From the NCBI GenBank assembly GCA_035299025.1, contig DATGXK010000016.1, positions 1 through 64,000 on the forward strand: 64,000 nt of DNA, given 5' to 3'. The number at the start of each line of letters is the position of its first letter. Within the stretch, counting starts at the first letter, position 1. The position numbers were made by a program, and so were the translations under genes. Positions 1 to 10,115 of this stretch are shown here, in pieces. The notes under the pieces are model-generated. The model was not told the DNA's origin. It saw only the letters and a program-made list of their open reading frames with translations, and ran no database searches. This DNA is from Leadbetterella sp035299025 (GTDB lineage: Bacteria; Bacteroidota; Bacteroidia; Cytophagales; Spirosomataceae).

Positions 1-3000
1 CCAACAGCCCCAGTTTTGAGCAGCAACGTAACGAGCGTATGTGTACCAGACAAGGCAACCATAACAGCTACAGGCTGTGAAGGCGGCACTATAACTTGGT
101 CATCAGGCTTAGGCGTAGGTTCAAGCAAACAAGTAGGTCCTGGAACATACACAGCTACTTGTACAACAAGTTGTGGAACTTCTGGTAGCTCGAATACAAT
201 AATTATCGGTACGAAGACAACGCCAACGATACCAACCATAAGCACCGACAAAACAATCTGTTGTGATGGCGAGAAAGCTACCTTGACGGCTTCTGGTTGC
301 AACGGAACTGTAAGTTGGAGCAATGGATCAAGCGGTCTGACGATACAGGTATCAGAGTCGGGAACATATACTGCAAAATGTACAGCAGAATGTGGAACAA
401 GCGAGAGCTCGCAAGGTATCACCATTCAGAAACTACAAACCCCAACCGCACCAACTATAACTGGTAGTGGCTCGGTATGTGGTACAGAAAAAGTAACCTT
501 AACGGCGAGTGCATGTACAGTAGGTACATTGAAATGGAGCACCGGAGCAACTACTTCAAGCATAACAGTAGGAGCGGGTACATACAGTGCTTATTGTGAG
601 AATATCTGTGGAAAGAGTCCAAACTCAAACACAGTAACAATCACAACTAAGCCAGCCCCAGTAGCCCCAGTGATATCAACAAACAAAACAATAGTTTGTG
701 GTACAGAGAAAGCAACGTTGACCGCAACTGGTTGTGCAGACGGAACGATCACTTGGTCAGGAACATTGGGAACTGGAGCAACGAAAGAAGTAGGCATCGG
801 AACATACACAGCAACATGTGTTAACTCATGCGGAACATCATCGGCTTCTAACTCAGTGACGATAACAAATGGCCCAGCTCCATCGGCACCAGTGATAGCA
901 AGCAACAAGACCACAGTTTGTGGTACAGAGAAAGCAACGTTGACAGCAACTGGTTGTACGGGTGGAACTATCACATGGTCAGGTGGGTTAGGAGCCGGAA
1001 CTACGAAAGAAGTAGGGGCGGGAACTTATACAGCTACATGTACAACGAGCTGTGGAACCTCAGGTAATTCGAATACAATTACTATCGGAGCCAGTCCAGC
1101 CCCAGTAGCCCCAGTAATTTCAGCCAATAAAACAGAAATATGTGGTAATGAGGAAATTACTCTGACAGCCACAGGTTGCAATGGAACTGTGAAATGGTCA
1201 ACAAATGCTACAGGAAACTCAATCAAAGTTTCTCAAGCAGGTGACTATGCCGCAGTTTGTACCAATGCTTGTGGAGAAAGCGGCAATAGTAATATTATCA
1301 AAATAAACCTTGGTGGAGTGCCAAATGCACCACTTATCACTACTGATAAAGTATCAGTTTGTGACACCGCCAAGGCCAGATTAGTTGCAGTTGGTTGTAA
1401 TTCGACAATCGAATGGAGCAACGGAGCAACCGGAGAGGTAATATTTGTTGGAGTAGGAACTTACACTGCAAAATGTAAGAACTCTTGTGGAATCAGTCTC
1501 GCTTCTAATATTATTAAAATAGAAAATGGAGTTGTGCCAACAGCACCAAGTATATCTGCCAATAAGTTGACCGTTTGTGGAACAGAAAAAGCAGTTCTTA
1601 CTGCAACTGGTTGCTCGGGTGGAACAGTTACTTGGTCTGGAGGATTAGGAACAGGTACAACCAAAGAGGTAGGAGCAGGTACATACACTGCTACTTGTAC
1701 TACCAGCTGTGGAACGTCCATGGCTTCTAGCTCAGTAACCATTACTGCTAATCCAGCTTCGGTTGCTCCAACAATCACAGCCAACAAAACGTCTATTTGC
1801 GGAACAGATAAAGCAACATTGACAGCTACTGGTTGTACTGGTGGAACAGTTACTTGGTCAGGTACTTTAGGAACCGGAATCACCAAAGAGGTTACTGCCG
1901 GTACTTATACAGCTACTTGTACAACAAGTTGTGGAGTTTCTGGAAATTCAAATACAGTTTCAGTAACTTCTGGACAAGCACCTAGTGCTCCGACAGTGGT
2001 TGCCAATAAAACATCGATTTGTGGAACAGAGAAAGCTACTCTAACAGCTTCAGGTTGTGACGGAGGCACCATTACGTGGTCAGGTGGTTTGGGAGTTGGT
2101 ACTTCAAAAGAAGTAAGTGCTGGTACATACACAGCTACTTGTACTACTAGTTGTGGAACATCTGGAAATTCGGCTTCAGTTACAATAACTGTTGGTCAAA
2201 CTGCCACTGCACCTACTATTGCTTCAAGCAAAGCGTCGGTTTGTGGAACAGAAAAAGCAACACTTACTGCCACTGGTTGTTCAGGCGGTACCATAACTTG
2301 GTCAGGAAGCCTTGGAACTGGCTCTACCAAAGAAGTTGGAGCAGGAACATACACCGCCACTTGTACCAATACTTGCGGAACTTCGGGTGCATCTAACTCA
2401 GTTACAATTTCTCAAGGTACAGTACCAACAGCACCGGTTATCGTTGCAAGCAAGAACGAAATATGTGGAACGGAAGAAATTACACTAACTGCTAGCGGAT
2501 GTACAGGTACAATCAAATGGTCTAATAACCAAACCGGAACAAGTATCAAAGTGTCTCAAGCCGGCGACTATGCTGCCACTTGTTCAAACACATGTGGTGA
2601 AAGTAATAACAGCAATATCGTAAAAATCAACCTTGGTGCAGTTCCGAACGCACCTTTGATTACCACCGATAGAGTAAATGTATGTGGTACTGAGAAAGCT
2701 AGATTGGTAGCCGTAGGTTGTACAAGCACAATTGAATGGAGTACAGGTGAAACGGGTGAGATGATACAGGTAGGAGCAGGAAATTATACTGCAAAATGTA
2801 AAAACTCATGTGGAATCAGCCTTGCTTCAAATATCATAAAAATTGAGACTGGCGGCCGTCCGGCTGGACCAACTATCGTGGCAAACAACACAAGTATATG
2901 TGGTGCAGACTCTGCAAAACTAACCGCAACAGTATGTAGTGGTACGGTTAAATGGAGTAATGGTAAAGAAGGCAATAGCATCTTTGTAAAAACTGCTGGT

Positions 3001-4010
3001 TCTTACACTGCTACTTGTACCAATGCTTGCGGTACCAGCTTACCTTCCGATCCAATTGCAATAACCGTTGGTGGAGCACCATCTGCACCAATTATTACGG
3101 CCTCGTCTAAATCAATTTGTGCCGGAGACTCGGCCATATTGTCAACTGACGGATGTAGCGGAACACTAACATGGAGTACTGGAGCTACTGGTAGTTCAAT
3201 AAAAGTTAAAGTTGCAGGTTCGTATACAGTAAAATGTACAAATTCGTGCGGTGCAAGTCCTAACTCTCAGCCTGTAGTGATTGAAATCAAAACAACAGGT
3301 TGTGGAACGGGATGTAATGTACCAGCCTTGGTGATAACTGCTTCTAAAACTTCGGTTTGTGATCCTGAAGATATCACATTGACTACTACTGGCTGCACTA
3401 CGGGCACCATCATTTGGTCAAATGGTAAAAATGGAAACTCTATCGTCGTGAAACCAGTGGTTACTACTACCTATAGTGCGGTTTGTAAAATCGCAGATTG
3501 TGTAAGTCCATTGTCGAATGTCGTAGAGGTAAAAGTTCAGAAGGCTACCAAGCCGGTTGTGGCTTGTGCTACTGATGTTGTTTGCCCAGGTGAATCTGTC
3601 ACCATCAGAGCTTATGAATGTGATGGTATCATCAAATGGTCTAACGGTATGACTGGTAATGCAGTAGATGTGAAACCAACAGAAACCAGTAAGTACACAG
3701 CTATTTGTGTGGTTGGAACTTGTGAGAGTGCTGTTTCGGATACACTTTGTATAAAAGTTGGAGCTCCAGTTGCACCATTTGTTACATGTAAAACATCTAC
3801 TGTTTGCCTAGGAGAAAGTGCGGTCTATACAGCTCAAGGTTGTACCGGAACAGTTATCTGGTCTAATGGCCAAACTGGCTCGGTTCTCACTTACACAGCC
3901 ACAGCTGCTGGTACATATAGCTTCTCAGCAAAGTGTAAATCGATAGGCGGCACTTGTGAAAGTGCTTCATCTAAGGCAGTTGCAATTACTGTTGGTGGTG
4001 CAGTTCCAAA
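1..4010 (+). repeat. Tandem repeat array (about 18 units of roughly 220 bp) inside the surface protein gene
   Basis: In-frame units recur with the pattern Cys, 12-13 residues, Cys, Trp-Ser core, TYTA.C...CG. Some neighbouring units are nearly identical at DNA level, for example around 145-180 and 1020-1055. A larger period is also present: the unit pair at 1135-1530 returns at 2458-2853, offset exactly 1323 bp (441 codons, six units). Units after about 3,300 are more divergent. Confidence 0.85.
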
Positions 4011-5943
4011 ACCAACGGCTCTGGCAGAAATCAAAAATATCTGTCCGTTCGAAACAGTAGACTTAAACAATGCAGTGCTTGGTAATCCGAGCAATGCCGA
4101 CGCTACATTCGAGTTCCATGTGAGCAATTCTCCAAACTCTACACTTATTACCACACCTGGTATGGTTGGAGCCGGAAATTACTACTTGTTCGAAAGAAGC
4201 AAAGTTGGATGTTTCAGCGACGGAGTTTTGGTGAAAGTCCTTATTACGGATTGTGGAGACGGTGGCATCACGCCAGACTCAAGCAAGTTTGTTGATATTT
4301 CCGTTAAGAAAACAGCAGATTCGATATCGGTGCCAGTAAATAGTTTTGTTGACTACACCGTAGTTGTGAGAAATCTTAAAAACTATAAGGCCACTAACCT
4401 AATAGTAAGAGATGTTATACCATCGGGATTAGTAATCGAATCTGTAAGCTCAAACGCTAAGTTTGTAAACGGAATAGTAACTGCCAAGATAGACTCCTTG
4501 AAAAACACCGATAGCGTGAAGTTTACCTACCGTGCCAAAGTTACCTCTGCAGGTAAAATCGAAAACAAAGCAGAGGTATTGTCAGTAGACCAAATAGATC
4601 CAGTGTTATCAAATAACACCAGTGTCTTTACAATCAATGACGTTTCTAAAACAGATTTGATTGGTTTGAGCAAAAACCTTGGTACCATTACTAAGATTGC
4701 TGATAATAAATACGAAGTGCCGTTTACTTTCAACATAAGAAATATGGGAGCCACCAAGCTTACTAAAGTTAAACTTGTGGATGACTTGGGCGTAACCTTC
4801 GGAAGCGGAGTTGAAATAATGGATGATACCATAGCGGTGACTGCAGCGGCTGGCTTGAAAGCAAATCCAAACTACACAGGTAGAGGAAACAATACCTCAT
4901 TGTTAGTAGATTCTCTAAGCAATCTCGAAGTTGGTCAAACACTTTCGGTAAGCTTTAAAGTAAATGTAGACATCACAAATGCCTCAAAAACCGAATTCTT
5001 CAACACTGCGAAAGTGTTTGCAGGAGCGGCTCAAGCTATAAGCGATGTCTCTACAAGTGGTACAAATCCTGACCCAGATGGAAACGGTAACCCACTTGAC
5101 AACGACGAGCCTACCAAAGTAACCTTCACTGTAGACTCTTCTAAAGTTGCTATAGCCACTGCCTTGAGCATCGTTGACTCAACACTTATCGATGAGTTTA
5201 CTTATGAAGTTAAGTACATGGCCTTAGTGAAAAATATTGGTTTTAGTCAATTGAAAAATGTTTACTTGGTAGATACCTTGAGCAAAACATTCCCTGACTC
5301 AGTACAATTTACTATAGAAGGTCAACCTACAGTTTCATCTTCTAGCTTGCTAGTGAAAAACCCAGCATTTGATGGAGACACAGATTACAGACTCACATTG
5401 CCAGACACCGCTTCTAAACTAGCCCCTGGTAAGGTCGATACCGTATTCTTTACTGTGAGGTTGAAATACAACAAAAACTATGGGCCATATCTGAACAATA
5501 TAGTTGCTTACGGTACTTCTACAACAGGTACTATAGTCAGCGATATTTCGAATGCCGGAACTGAGATCATACCATTGTCTAGCACGCCTACAATCTTTAG
5601 AGTACCTAAAGACTCTACGGTGGCCAACAATCTGGTAGACTTAATTGAAATACCAGGTGGATTCTCACCAAACGGTGACGAAACCAACGAAACCTTGGAG
5701 TCAATTGTTCCTGAAGGTGTGTCTGTAGAGATGTTTGAAATTTACAACAGATGGGGTCATTTGGTTTGGAAATATACAGGTAGCGAAACCGTACTTCAAG
5801 GTGGTGTCATCAAGTGGGATGCAACTTCCAACACAGGTATGAGATTCGGTCCTGAAGGCGTGCCAGATGGTACTTATTACTACTCAGTAAAAGTCAAAGA
5901 TCAAGCTAAAGTCAGAAACGGATTCATTACAGTTGCTCGCTAA
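1..5943 (+). CDS. Giant Cys-rich repeat surface protein with type B T9SS sorting domain (5' truncated)
   Basis: The frame is open from base 1, so the gene begins upstream; the TTG at 16 is not a convincing start. About 18 tandem units of 73-79 residues fill roughly the first 1,340 residues. Each has an x-V/I-C-G-T-E-K-like opening, a conserved TW(S) core and four cysteines at regular places, as in Ig-like or PKD-like adhesin modules. DUF11-like repeats follow from about residue 1425. The last 100 residues (FSPNGDETNE, YNRWGHLVW, PDGTYYYSVKVKD) match the gliding-motility-associated CHU_C/type B sorting domain, which directs type IX secretion and surface attachment. Inference: a long disulfide-stabilised adhesin or cell-surface fibre. 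The downstream OmpA/PD40 gene is a common partner of such proteins. Ligand unknown. Confidence 0.9.
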   Translation, partial: PTAPVLSSNVTSVCVPDKATITATGCEGGTITWSSGLGVGSSKQVGPGTYTATCTTSCGTSGSSNTIIIGTKTTPTIPTISTDKTICCDGEKATLTASGCNGTVSWSNGSSGLTIQVSESGTYTAKCTAECGTSESSQGITIQKLQTPTAPTITGSGSVCGTEKVTLTASACTVGTLKWSTGATTSSITVGAGTYSAYCENICGKSPNSNTVTITTKPAPVAPVISTNKTIVCGTEKATLTATGCADGTITWSGTLGTGATKEVGIGTYTATCVNSCGTSSASNSVTITNGPAPSAPVIASNKTTVCGTEKATLTATGCTGGTITWSGGLGAGTTKEVGAGTYTATCTTSCGTSGNSNTITIGASPAPVAPVISANKTEICGNEEITLTATGCNGTVKWSTNATGNSIKVSQAGDYAAVCTNACGESGNSNIIKINLGGVPNAPLITTDKVSVCDTAKARLVAVGCNSTIEWSNGATGEVIFVGVGTYTAKCKNSCGISLASNIIKIENGVVPTAPSISANKLTVCGTEKAVLTATGCSGGTVTWSGGLGTGTTKEVGAGTYTATCTTSCGTSMASSSVTITANPASVAPTITANKTSICGTDKATLTATGCTGGTVTWSGTLGTGITKEVTAGTYTATCTTSCGVSGNSNTVSVTSGQAPSAPTVVANKTSICGTEKATLTASGCDGGTITWSGGLGVGTSKEVSAGTYTATCTTSCGTSGNSASVTITVGQTATAPTIASSKASVCGTEKATLTATGCSGGTITWSGSLGTGSTKEVGAGTYTATCTNTCGTSGASNSVTISQGTVPTAPVIVASKNEICGTEEITLTASGCTGTIKWSNNQTGTSIKVSQAGDYAATCSNTCGESNNSNIVKINLGAVPNAPLITTDRVNVCGTEKARLVAVGCTSTIEWSTGETGEMIQVGAGNYTAKCKNSCGISLASNIIKIETGGRPAGPTIVANNTSICGADSAKLTATVCSGTVKWSNGKEGNSIFVKTAGSYTATCTNACGTSLPSDPIAITVGGAPSAPIITASSKSICAGDSAILSTDGCSGTLTWSTGATGSSIKVKVAGSYTVKCTNSCGASPNSQPVVIEIKTTGCGTGCNVPALVITASKTSVCDPEDITLTTTGCTTGTIIWSNGKNGNSIVVKPVVTTTYSAVCKIADCVSPLSNVVEVKVQKATKPVVACATDVVCPGESVTIRAYECDGIIKWSNGMTGNAVDVKPTETSKYTAICVVGTCESAVSDTLCIKVGAPVAPFVTCKTSTVCLGESAVYTAQGCTGTVIWSNGQTGSVLTYTATAAGTYSFSAKCKSIGGTCESASSKAVAITVGGAVPKPTALAEIKNICPFETVDLNNAVLGNPSNADATFEFHVSNSPNSTLITTPGMVGAGNYYLFERSKVGCFSDGVLVKVLITDCGDGGITPDSSKFVDISVKKTADSISVPVNSFVDYTVVVRNLKNYKATNLIVRDVIPSGLVIESVSSNAKFVNGIVTAKIDSLKNTDSVKFTYRAKVTSAGKIENKAEVLSVDQIDPVLSNNTSVFTINDVSKTDLIGLSKNLGTITKIADNKYEVPFTFNIRNMGATKLTKVKLVDDLGVTFGSGVEIMDDTIAVTAAAGLKANPNYTGRGNNTSLLVDSLSNLEVGQTLSVSFKVNVDITNASKTEFFNTAKVFAGAAQAISDVSTSGTNPDPDGNGNPLDNDEPTKVTFTVDSSKVAIATALSIVDSTLIDEFTYEVKYMALVKNIGFSQLKNVYLVDTLSKTFPDSVQFTIEGQPTVSSSSLLVKNPAFDGDTDYRLTLPDTASKLAPGKVDTVFFTVRLKYNKNYGPYLNNIVAYGTSTTGTIVSDISNAGTEIIPLSSTPTIFRVPKDSTVANNLVDLIEIPGGFSPNGDETNETLESIVPEGVSVEMFEIYNRWGHLVWKYTGSETVLQGGVIKWDATSNTGMRFGPEGVPDGTYYYSVKVKDQAKVRNGFITVAR

Positions 5944-5958
5944 TTTGCAGGAAAAAAA

Positions 5959-6001
5959 ACGAAAATGTCGCCATTTAATAAATGGTGGCATTTTTTCGTT
6001 T
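5959..6001 (+). terminator. Intrinsic terminator of the surface protein gene
   Basis: A long imperfect hairpin, with core CCATTT-AATA-AATGG and flanking AACGAAAATG / CATTTTTTCGTT arms, lies 15 nt after the stop codon and ends in a T-rich run. Confidence 0.7.
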
Positions 6002-6060
6002 ATTATTAAAAGGCATGATTTTTGATGTTTTTGTCATGATAATTCTACCATAAAATCTAT

Positions 6061-8592
6061 ATGCATCCAAAAAACTTTTTGGTATTCTTTTTTTGCTTTT
6101 TTGTCTCGGTGGGCTATGCTCAAAGCACCTCCAAGCAATTGAAAAAGGCAGAAAATAGTACGAAAAACCTTTCCTATGCCAATGCCATAGAGTTATATGA
6201 TAACATTCTCAAAAAGTCAAAAAACCTCACACCCGAAGAAATACAGAAAGCAAAGCTAAGTTTGGCAGAAGCCTACTATTTTGTAAAAGACTACAAAAAC
6301 GCCGAAAGGTACTACGAAGAGGTTTTGAGCAATAATCCCACGCTCAAAGGAGAGGAAATAAAAGCTTATCAGCGATTTGCCCAAGTGCTTTCGAGCAATG
6401 GTAAACATCAAGAATCTTCAAAGATTTGGAAGAAATATACAGAGCTACAAGAGCACGACAAACGAGGTTTGGAGTTTAGTAAACTCTATGCCAACATGGA
6501 TCCGCTCATCAGAAATGCCCAAAGTTACAAAATAGAATATGTAGGAATAAACACCGCGAGTCCCGATTTTAGCCCTACATTTTACAAAGATGGCTTGGTT
6601 TTTGTGTCGAGCCGCAACAAGAATAATTCTGTCAAAAGAGTTTTTAAGTGGGATAATTCCTCTTTTCTGGATTTATATTATTTGGAAGACCTAAAGGTAA
6701 TTTCCAAAGAAGAAAATACCACAGCAGCTGTGGGTTCTGGAGGGCAAGCAAACGCTACTTCGAAAAACAAGAATACTACCGAAAAACTTGGTAATGATTA
6801 TTACACTCCGCCTACTTCAAACGACGCAAACACCATAGCACATACCGGCAGCGATCTCATAAATGGCAGCAAAGGCTATGAAGAAAATTCAGTAATCGAA
6901 ATCAAAAGTTTTAGCAAAAATCTAAACTCAAAATATCACGAAGGCCCTTGCACTTTTTATGACCAAGCTACCAAAATTATTTTTACCAGAAATGGATCAT
7001 CTGATGTAGGCGGCCTTTTTAACTCCGGAAAGAAGGAAGGCATCACAAGACTTAAACTTTATTCTGCCGAAAAGAAAAATTCAGACTGGGGGAACATAAA
7101 AGAGCTAGATTTTAACAGTGACAAGTATTCTTGCGGACACCCGTCTGTCAATTCGAAAGACAATTTCTTATATTTTGTATCAGATATGCCTGGTGGTTAT
7201 GGAGGTACGGATATTTATATTTCTCGCTTGATAAACGGAGTTTGGTCTAAACCCGAGAACCTCGGCGGAAAGGTCAATACTATAGGCAACGAAATGTTTC
7301 CGTTTATAGACGAAGGAGGAAGCCTTTATTTTTCGTCGGACGGACTTCCTGGCTTGGGCGACCTAGATATCTTCAATATCAAAACCGATTTAGTTTCTGG
7401 CTTACCTAAAGGCATTGTTAGAAATTTGGGAGCTCCTCTGAATTCCAACAACGACGATTTCGGAATGATTACAGACCAGGAACGTTCGATTGGATATTTT
7501 AGCAGCAACCGAAAAAGAGGAGGTTCTGACGACGACATTTATAAGTTTGTTAGGGTAGGGGCCAAATATGGTTGTAGAGATTTGATTGTAAATGTGTTTG
7601 ACAAAGACACCAAAAAACCTTTGGACAAAATGGTTTTTGAATACAATCTCGTCGGACTCAAGGGAAATTCAGAAAATGCAACGACCAATGCAGCCGGAAA
7701 CATAAAACTGTGCTTAGAAGCCGACAAAGAGTTTGTGTTTAATTTTTCTAAGGAGGGCTATATCTCGCAATCAAAAAATTACTCCAATATCGATGCGTCT
7801 GATTTTGAACCAAGCACCATTGATGTTTATCTCAAAAAAGAAATCATTATTCCTCAAGAGATAGCTACGATAGAGAGCACCAAAAAGCAAAGAGAGTTAA
7901 TTCAGAAACGTACCACAGGTGGCAACTCTAACATTTTTAGAGGCGTCATAACAGGTGGAGAGGCAGGAGAGCCAATAGCTGCCGTAAAGGTTAAGTTTAT
8001 CAACAAATGCACCGGCGAGATACAGGAAATGTACACCAAAAAAGATGGAAGTTATGAGTTTAAGAGAGATTTAGAGTGCGACTATGAGCTCGTAGCTACC
8101 AAGGATGATTTTGGAACAAGTACTGAAATAATAGAAAAGTCGATTCGAAAGACCTTATTTGGCAAAAAAATTAAGAAGCCCACCTTTTCTCTTAATCTCT
8201 TCGATACCAAGTTGTACAAAGTGGGCGATGTAATAAAGTTAGAGAATATTTATTATGAATCAGAATCGTATAAAATAAGAGAAAACGCCAAAAAAGACTT
8301 GGATAAGCTTGTTAATACCCTTAAAAAGTATCCAAATATGATAATCGAGGTGTCTTCGCACACCGACACTCGTGGAAATTCTCTGACCAATCTTCGACTT
8401 TCCGAAAGCCGAGCCAAAGAGGTGTTTAAGTATATAACCTCTCGTGGAATAGATAAAACACGTATAAAGGCAATTGGCAAAGGAGAATCAGAACCTCTGA
8501 ATGCATGCAGCGATGGTGTGCAATGTACAGAGGCCGAGCATCAGCGTAACAGACGTACGGAGTTTAAGATACTCAAAATTGAAAAACTCTAG
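6061..8592 (+). CDS. OmpA-family outer-membrane protein with TPR and PD40 repeats
   Basis: 843 residues. An N-terminal signal peptide ends near YAQ at about 21. A TPR-like helical region covers about 25-135. PD40/WD40-like beta-propeller motifs (YFVSDMPGGYGGTDIY, YFSSDGLPGLGDLDIF, YFSSNRKRGGSDDDIY) cover about 170-500. A carboxypeptidase-regulatory-like fold follows at about 625-710, and an OmpA peptidoglycan-binding domain at about 728-840 (SSHTDTRG, NRRTEFKI). This architecture is common in Bacteroidota next to T9SS type B substrates, where members such as PorE tie T9SS components to peptidoglycan. The gene follows the surface protein by 117 bp. Its last four bases overlap the end of mutY on the other strand. 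The role with the upstream adhesin is inferred from context. Confidence 0.85.
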   Translation: MHPKNFLVFFFCFFVSVGYAQSTSKQLKKAENSTKNLSYANAIELYDNILKKSKNLTPEEIQKAKLSLAEAYYFVKDYKNAERYYEEVLSNNPTLKGEEIKAYQRFAQVLSSNGKHQESSKIWKKYTELQEHDKRGLEFSKLYANMDPLIRNAQSYKIEYVGINTASPDFSPTFYKDGLVFVSSRNKNNSVKRVFKWDNSSFLDLYYLEDLKVISKEENTTAAVGSGGQANATSKNKNTTEKLGNDYYTPPTSNDANTIAHTGSDLINGSKGYEENSVIEIKSFSKNLNSKYHEGPCTFYDQATKIIFTRNGSSDVGGLFNSGKKEGITRLKLYSAEKKNSDWGNIKELDFNSDKYSCGHPSVNSKDNFLYFVSDMPGGYGGTDIYISRLINGVWSKPENLGGKVNTIGNEMFPFIDEGGSLYFSSDGLPGLGDLDIFNIKTDLVSGLPKGIVRNLGAPLNSNNDDFGMITDQERSIGYFSSNRKRGGSDDDIYKFVRVGAKYGCRDLIVNVFDKDTKKPLDKMVFEYNLVGLKGNSENATTNAAGNIKLCLEADKEFVFNFSKEGYISQSKNYSNIDASDFEPSTIDVYLKKEIIIPQEIATIESTKKQRELIQKRTTGGNSNIFRGVITGGEAGEPIAAVKVKFINKCTGEIQEMYTKKDGSYEFKRDLECDYELVATKDDFGTSTEIIEKSIRKTLFGKKIKKPTFSLNLFDTKLYKVGDVIKLENIYYESESYKIRENAKKDLDKLVNTLKKYPNMIIEVSSHTDTRGNSLTNLRLSESRAKEVFKYITSRGIDKTRIKAIGKGESEPLNACSDGVQCTEAEHQRNRRTEFKILKIEKL

Positions 8593-9641
8593 GTATTCAG
8601 CAGTACATTAGAAGTTGCCAAACGCTCTATAAAGTCTACGATTATCTTTGGTTTGGCCAGTTTTTCGATTTCTTCTAAAGAATACCATTCACCGTTCGGT
8701 ATAATCGGCCTTGTTTTACACCTTATTTTTATAAAAACTATTTGTTGTTTTTGGTGTGTAAGTACATGATTTACAGGAGGGTATTTAAGTATATCTCCAA
8801 CTTCTATTGCAAAATCACTCAGGCATTGATCCAAGTTTTCAGTAAAGTCGAGGTCATTACTTTCAATCAAGAAAAAATCATACATGTTGGCCCATATATC
8901 AGATGTGTCTCTTTTTCTAAGCCAAAGCGAATTTTCAAATTCAAAAACAAAATATTGCAAAAAACGCTGGCTAACTTTTGTTTTTTTTGCCTTAAACGGA
9001 ATGGTGACGAAGCTTTTGTTTTCAAAAGCCTTGCATTCCATGTTTACTGGGCAGCCGATACAAAATGGTTTCTTTGGGGTGCAGACAGTGGCTCCCAGCT
9101 CCATAACAGCCTGATTGTAAAGGTTTGACTCCACACCTGCCATTAGGTCTTTTGATATTTCAAAGACTTTATTTTGCACCACAGGACTATCTATCGGTTC
9201 ATTTATTTCCAGAAACCTAGTGATTACTCTCAGGGCATTACCATCTATCGCTGGCACCGATTGGTTGAATGCAAACGAGGCTATGGCAGCGGCAGTATAT
9301 TTGCCCACACCTTTTAGCTTTTGCAAATCTTTAAAATTGTTTGGGAAATTCCCAGCATATTGTTCTACAACCATTTTGGCGGTTTTGTGCAGATTTCTAC
9401 CACGCGAATAATACCCCAACCCCTGCCAAAGTCTTAGCACTTCTTCTTCTTCGGCCGCGGCAAGAGACTCTACAGTGGTAAAATTTTCAATAAATTTCTC
9501 ATAATATGGCAATCCTTGCTGAACCCTGGTCTGTTGCAAAATAATCTCTGAAAGCCAAATAAAATATGGGTTATTGGTATTTCTCCATGGCAAATCTCGC
9601 TTATTAATCAAATACCAAGAGATAATTTTTTTTGCAAACAT
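8589..9641 (-). CDS. mutY: A/G-specific adenine DNA glycosylase MutY
   Basis: 350 residues. MutY removes adenine mispaired with 8-oxoguanine in base excision repair. Visible features: catalytic Glu32 in SEIILQQTRV, the helix-hairpin-helix LKGVGKYTAAAIASFAF at about 109-125, catalytic Asp in VPAIDGNALRV (about 134), and the [4Fe-4S] cysteines C187-x6-C194-x2-C197-x5-C203. The C-terminal third is the NUDIX-like 8-oxoG recognition domain. Length is normal for the family. Its neighbourhood with HU and rng is a recurrent Bacteroidota arrangement. Its stop codon overlaps that of the convergent OmpA gene in the palindrome CTAG. Confidence 0.95.
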   Translation of the reverse strand: MFAKKIISWYLINKRDLPWRNTNNPYFIWLSEIILQQTRVQQGLPYYEKFIENFTTVESLAAAEEEEVLRLWQGLGYYSRGRNLHKTAKMVVEQYAGNFPNNFKDLQKLKGVGKYTAAAIASFAFNQSVPAIDGNALRVITRFLEINEPIDSPVVQNKVFEISKDLMAGVESNLYNQAVMELGATVCTPKKPFCIGCPVNMECKAFENKSFVTIPFKAKKTKVSQRFLQYFVFEFENSLWLRKRDTSDIWANMYDFFLIESNDLDFTENLDQCLSDFAIEVGDILKYPPVNHVLTHQKQQIVFIKIRCKTRPIIPNGEWYSLEEIEKLAKPKIIVDFIERLATSNVLLNT

Positions 9642-9725
9642 TTTGTTTATTAATATTTTTTATCTATGAAAACGCCTTCTTAACTACTTAATAACTAATA
9701 AATTATAAAAAAAAAGGTAAAACTT

Positions 9726-9758
9726 TTTGTGGAAATTCTGCTTTAACCTCTATCTTTG
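9726..9758 (+). promoter_or_regulatory. Bacteroidota-type promoter for the HU gene
   Basis: TTTG at 9726-9729, a 21-bp spacer, then TATCTTTG at 9751-9758. This fits the Bacteroidota sigma-A consensus (TTTG / TAnnTTTG) and lies about 65 bp ahead of the HU start. Confidence 0.75.
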
Positions 9759-9822
9759 CACTCCGAAATCTTTATTCATATTAACTCAATAATAATTTTT
9801 TAACAAGTAAATTTAATAAATC

Positions 9823-10107
9823 GTGACGAAAGCAGAGGTTATTTCGATTATTTCAGACAAAACAGGAGTTGACAAAGCCGTAACTTCAATTACAGTTGAG
9901 GCATTTTTTCAGACAGTAAAAGACAGCTTAGCTAGTGGAGAGGCTATCTACGTTAGAGGATTTGGTAGCTTTGTGAACAAAAAAAGAGCTGAGAAAAAAG
10001 CTCGTAATATTTCTCAAAAAACTACTGTAACAGTACCTGCTCATTTCATTCCTAGCTTTAAGCCTTCAAAGGAGTTTGTTGAAGAGGTTAAATCTAATGT
10101 AAAATAA
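9823..10107 (+). CDS. HU/IHF-family DNA-binding protein
   Basis: 94 residues, normal for the family. HU is a dimeric nucleoid protein that bends DNA. The start is GTG, fixed by the conserved MTKAEVIS opening. The beta-arm region is visible in YVRGFGSFVNKKR, the family signature. The C-terminal VPAHFIPSFKPSKEFVEEV is typical. A well-matched promoter lies upstream, and the next gene starts 8 bp after the stop, so the two are probably co-transcribed. Several HU paralogues are usual in this phylum, so no specific gene name is given. Confidence 0.95.
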   Translation: MTKAEVISIISDKTGVDKAVTSITVEAFFQTVKDSLASGEAIYVRGFGSFVNKKRAEKKARNISQKTTVTVPAHFIPSFKPSKEFVEEVKSNVK

Positions 10108-10115
10108 TTTTTGAT

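Noticed and set aside
591..2981. Several long open frames on the minus strand (and one at 2151-2396 on the plus strand) inside the repeat gene
   Set aside because: They are repeats of the same Val/Pro-rich sequence caused by codon bias of the repeat units, lack starts with support, and overlap a clear coding frame.
1..4010. Regular spacing of similar DNA segments that could suggest a CRISPR array
   Set aside because: Units are about 220 bp, in frame, and translate to one protein pattern; no short palindromic repeat with unique spacers.
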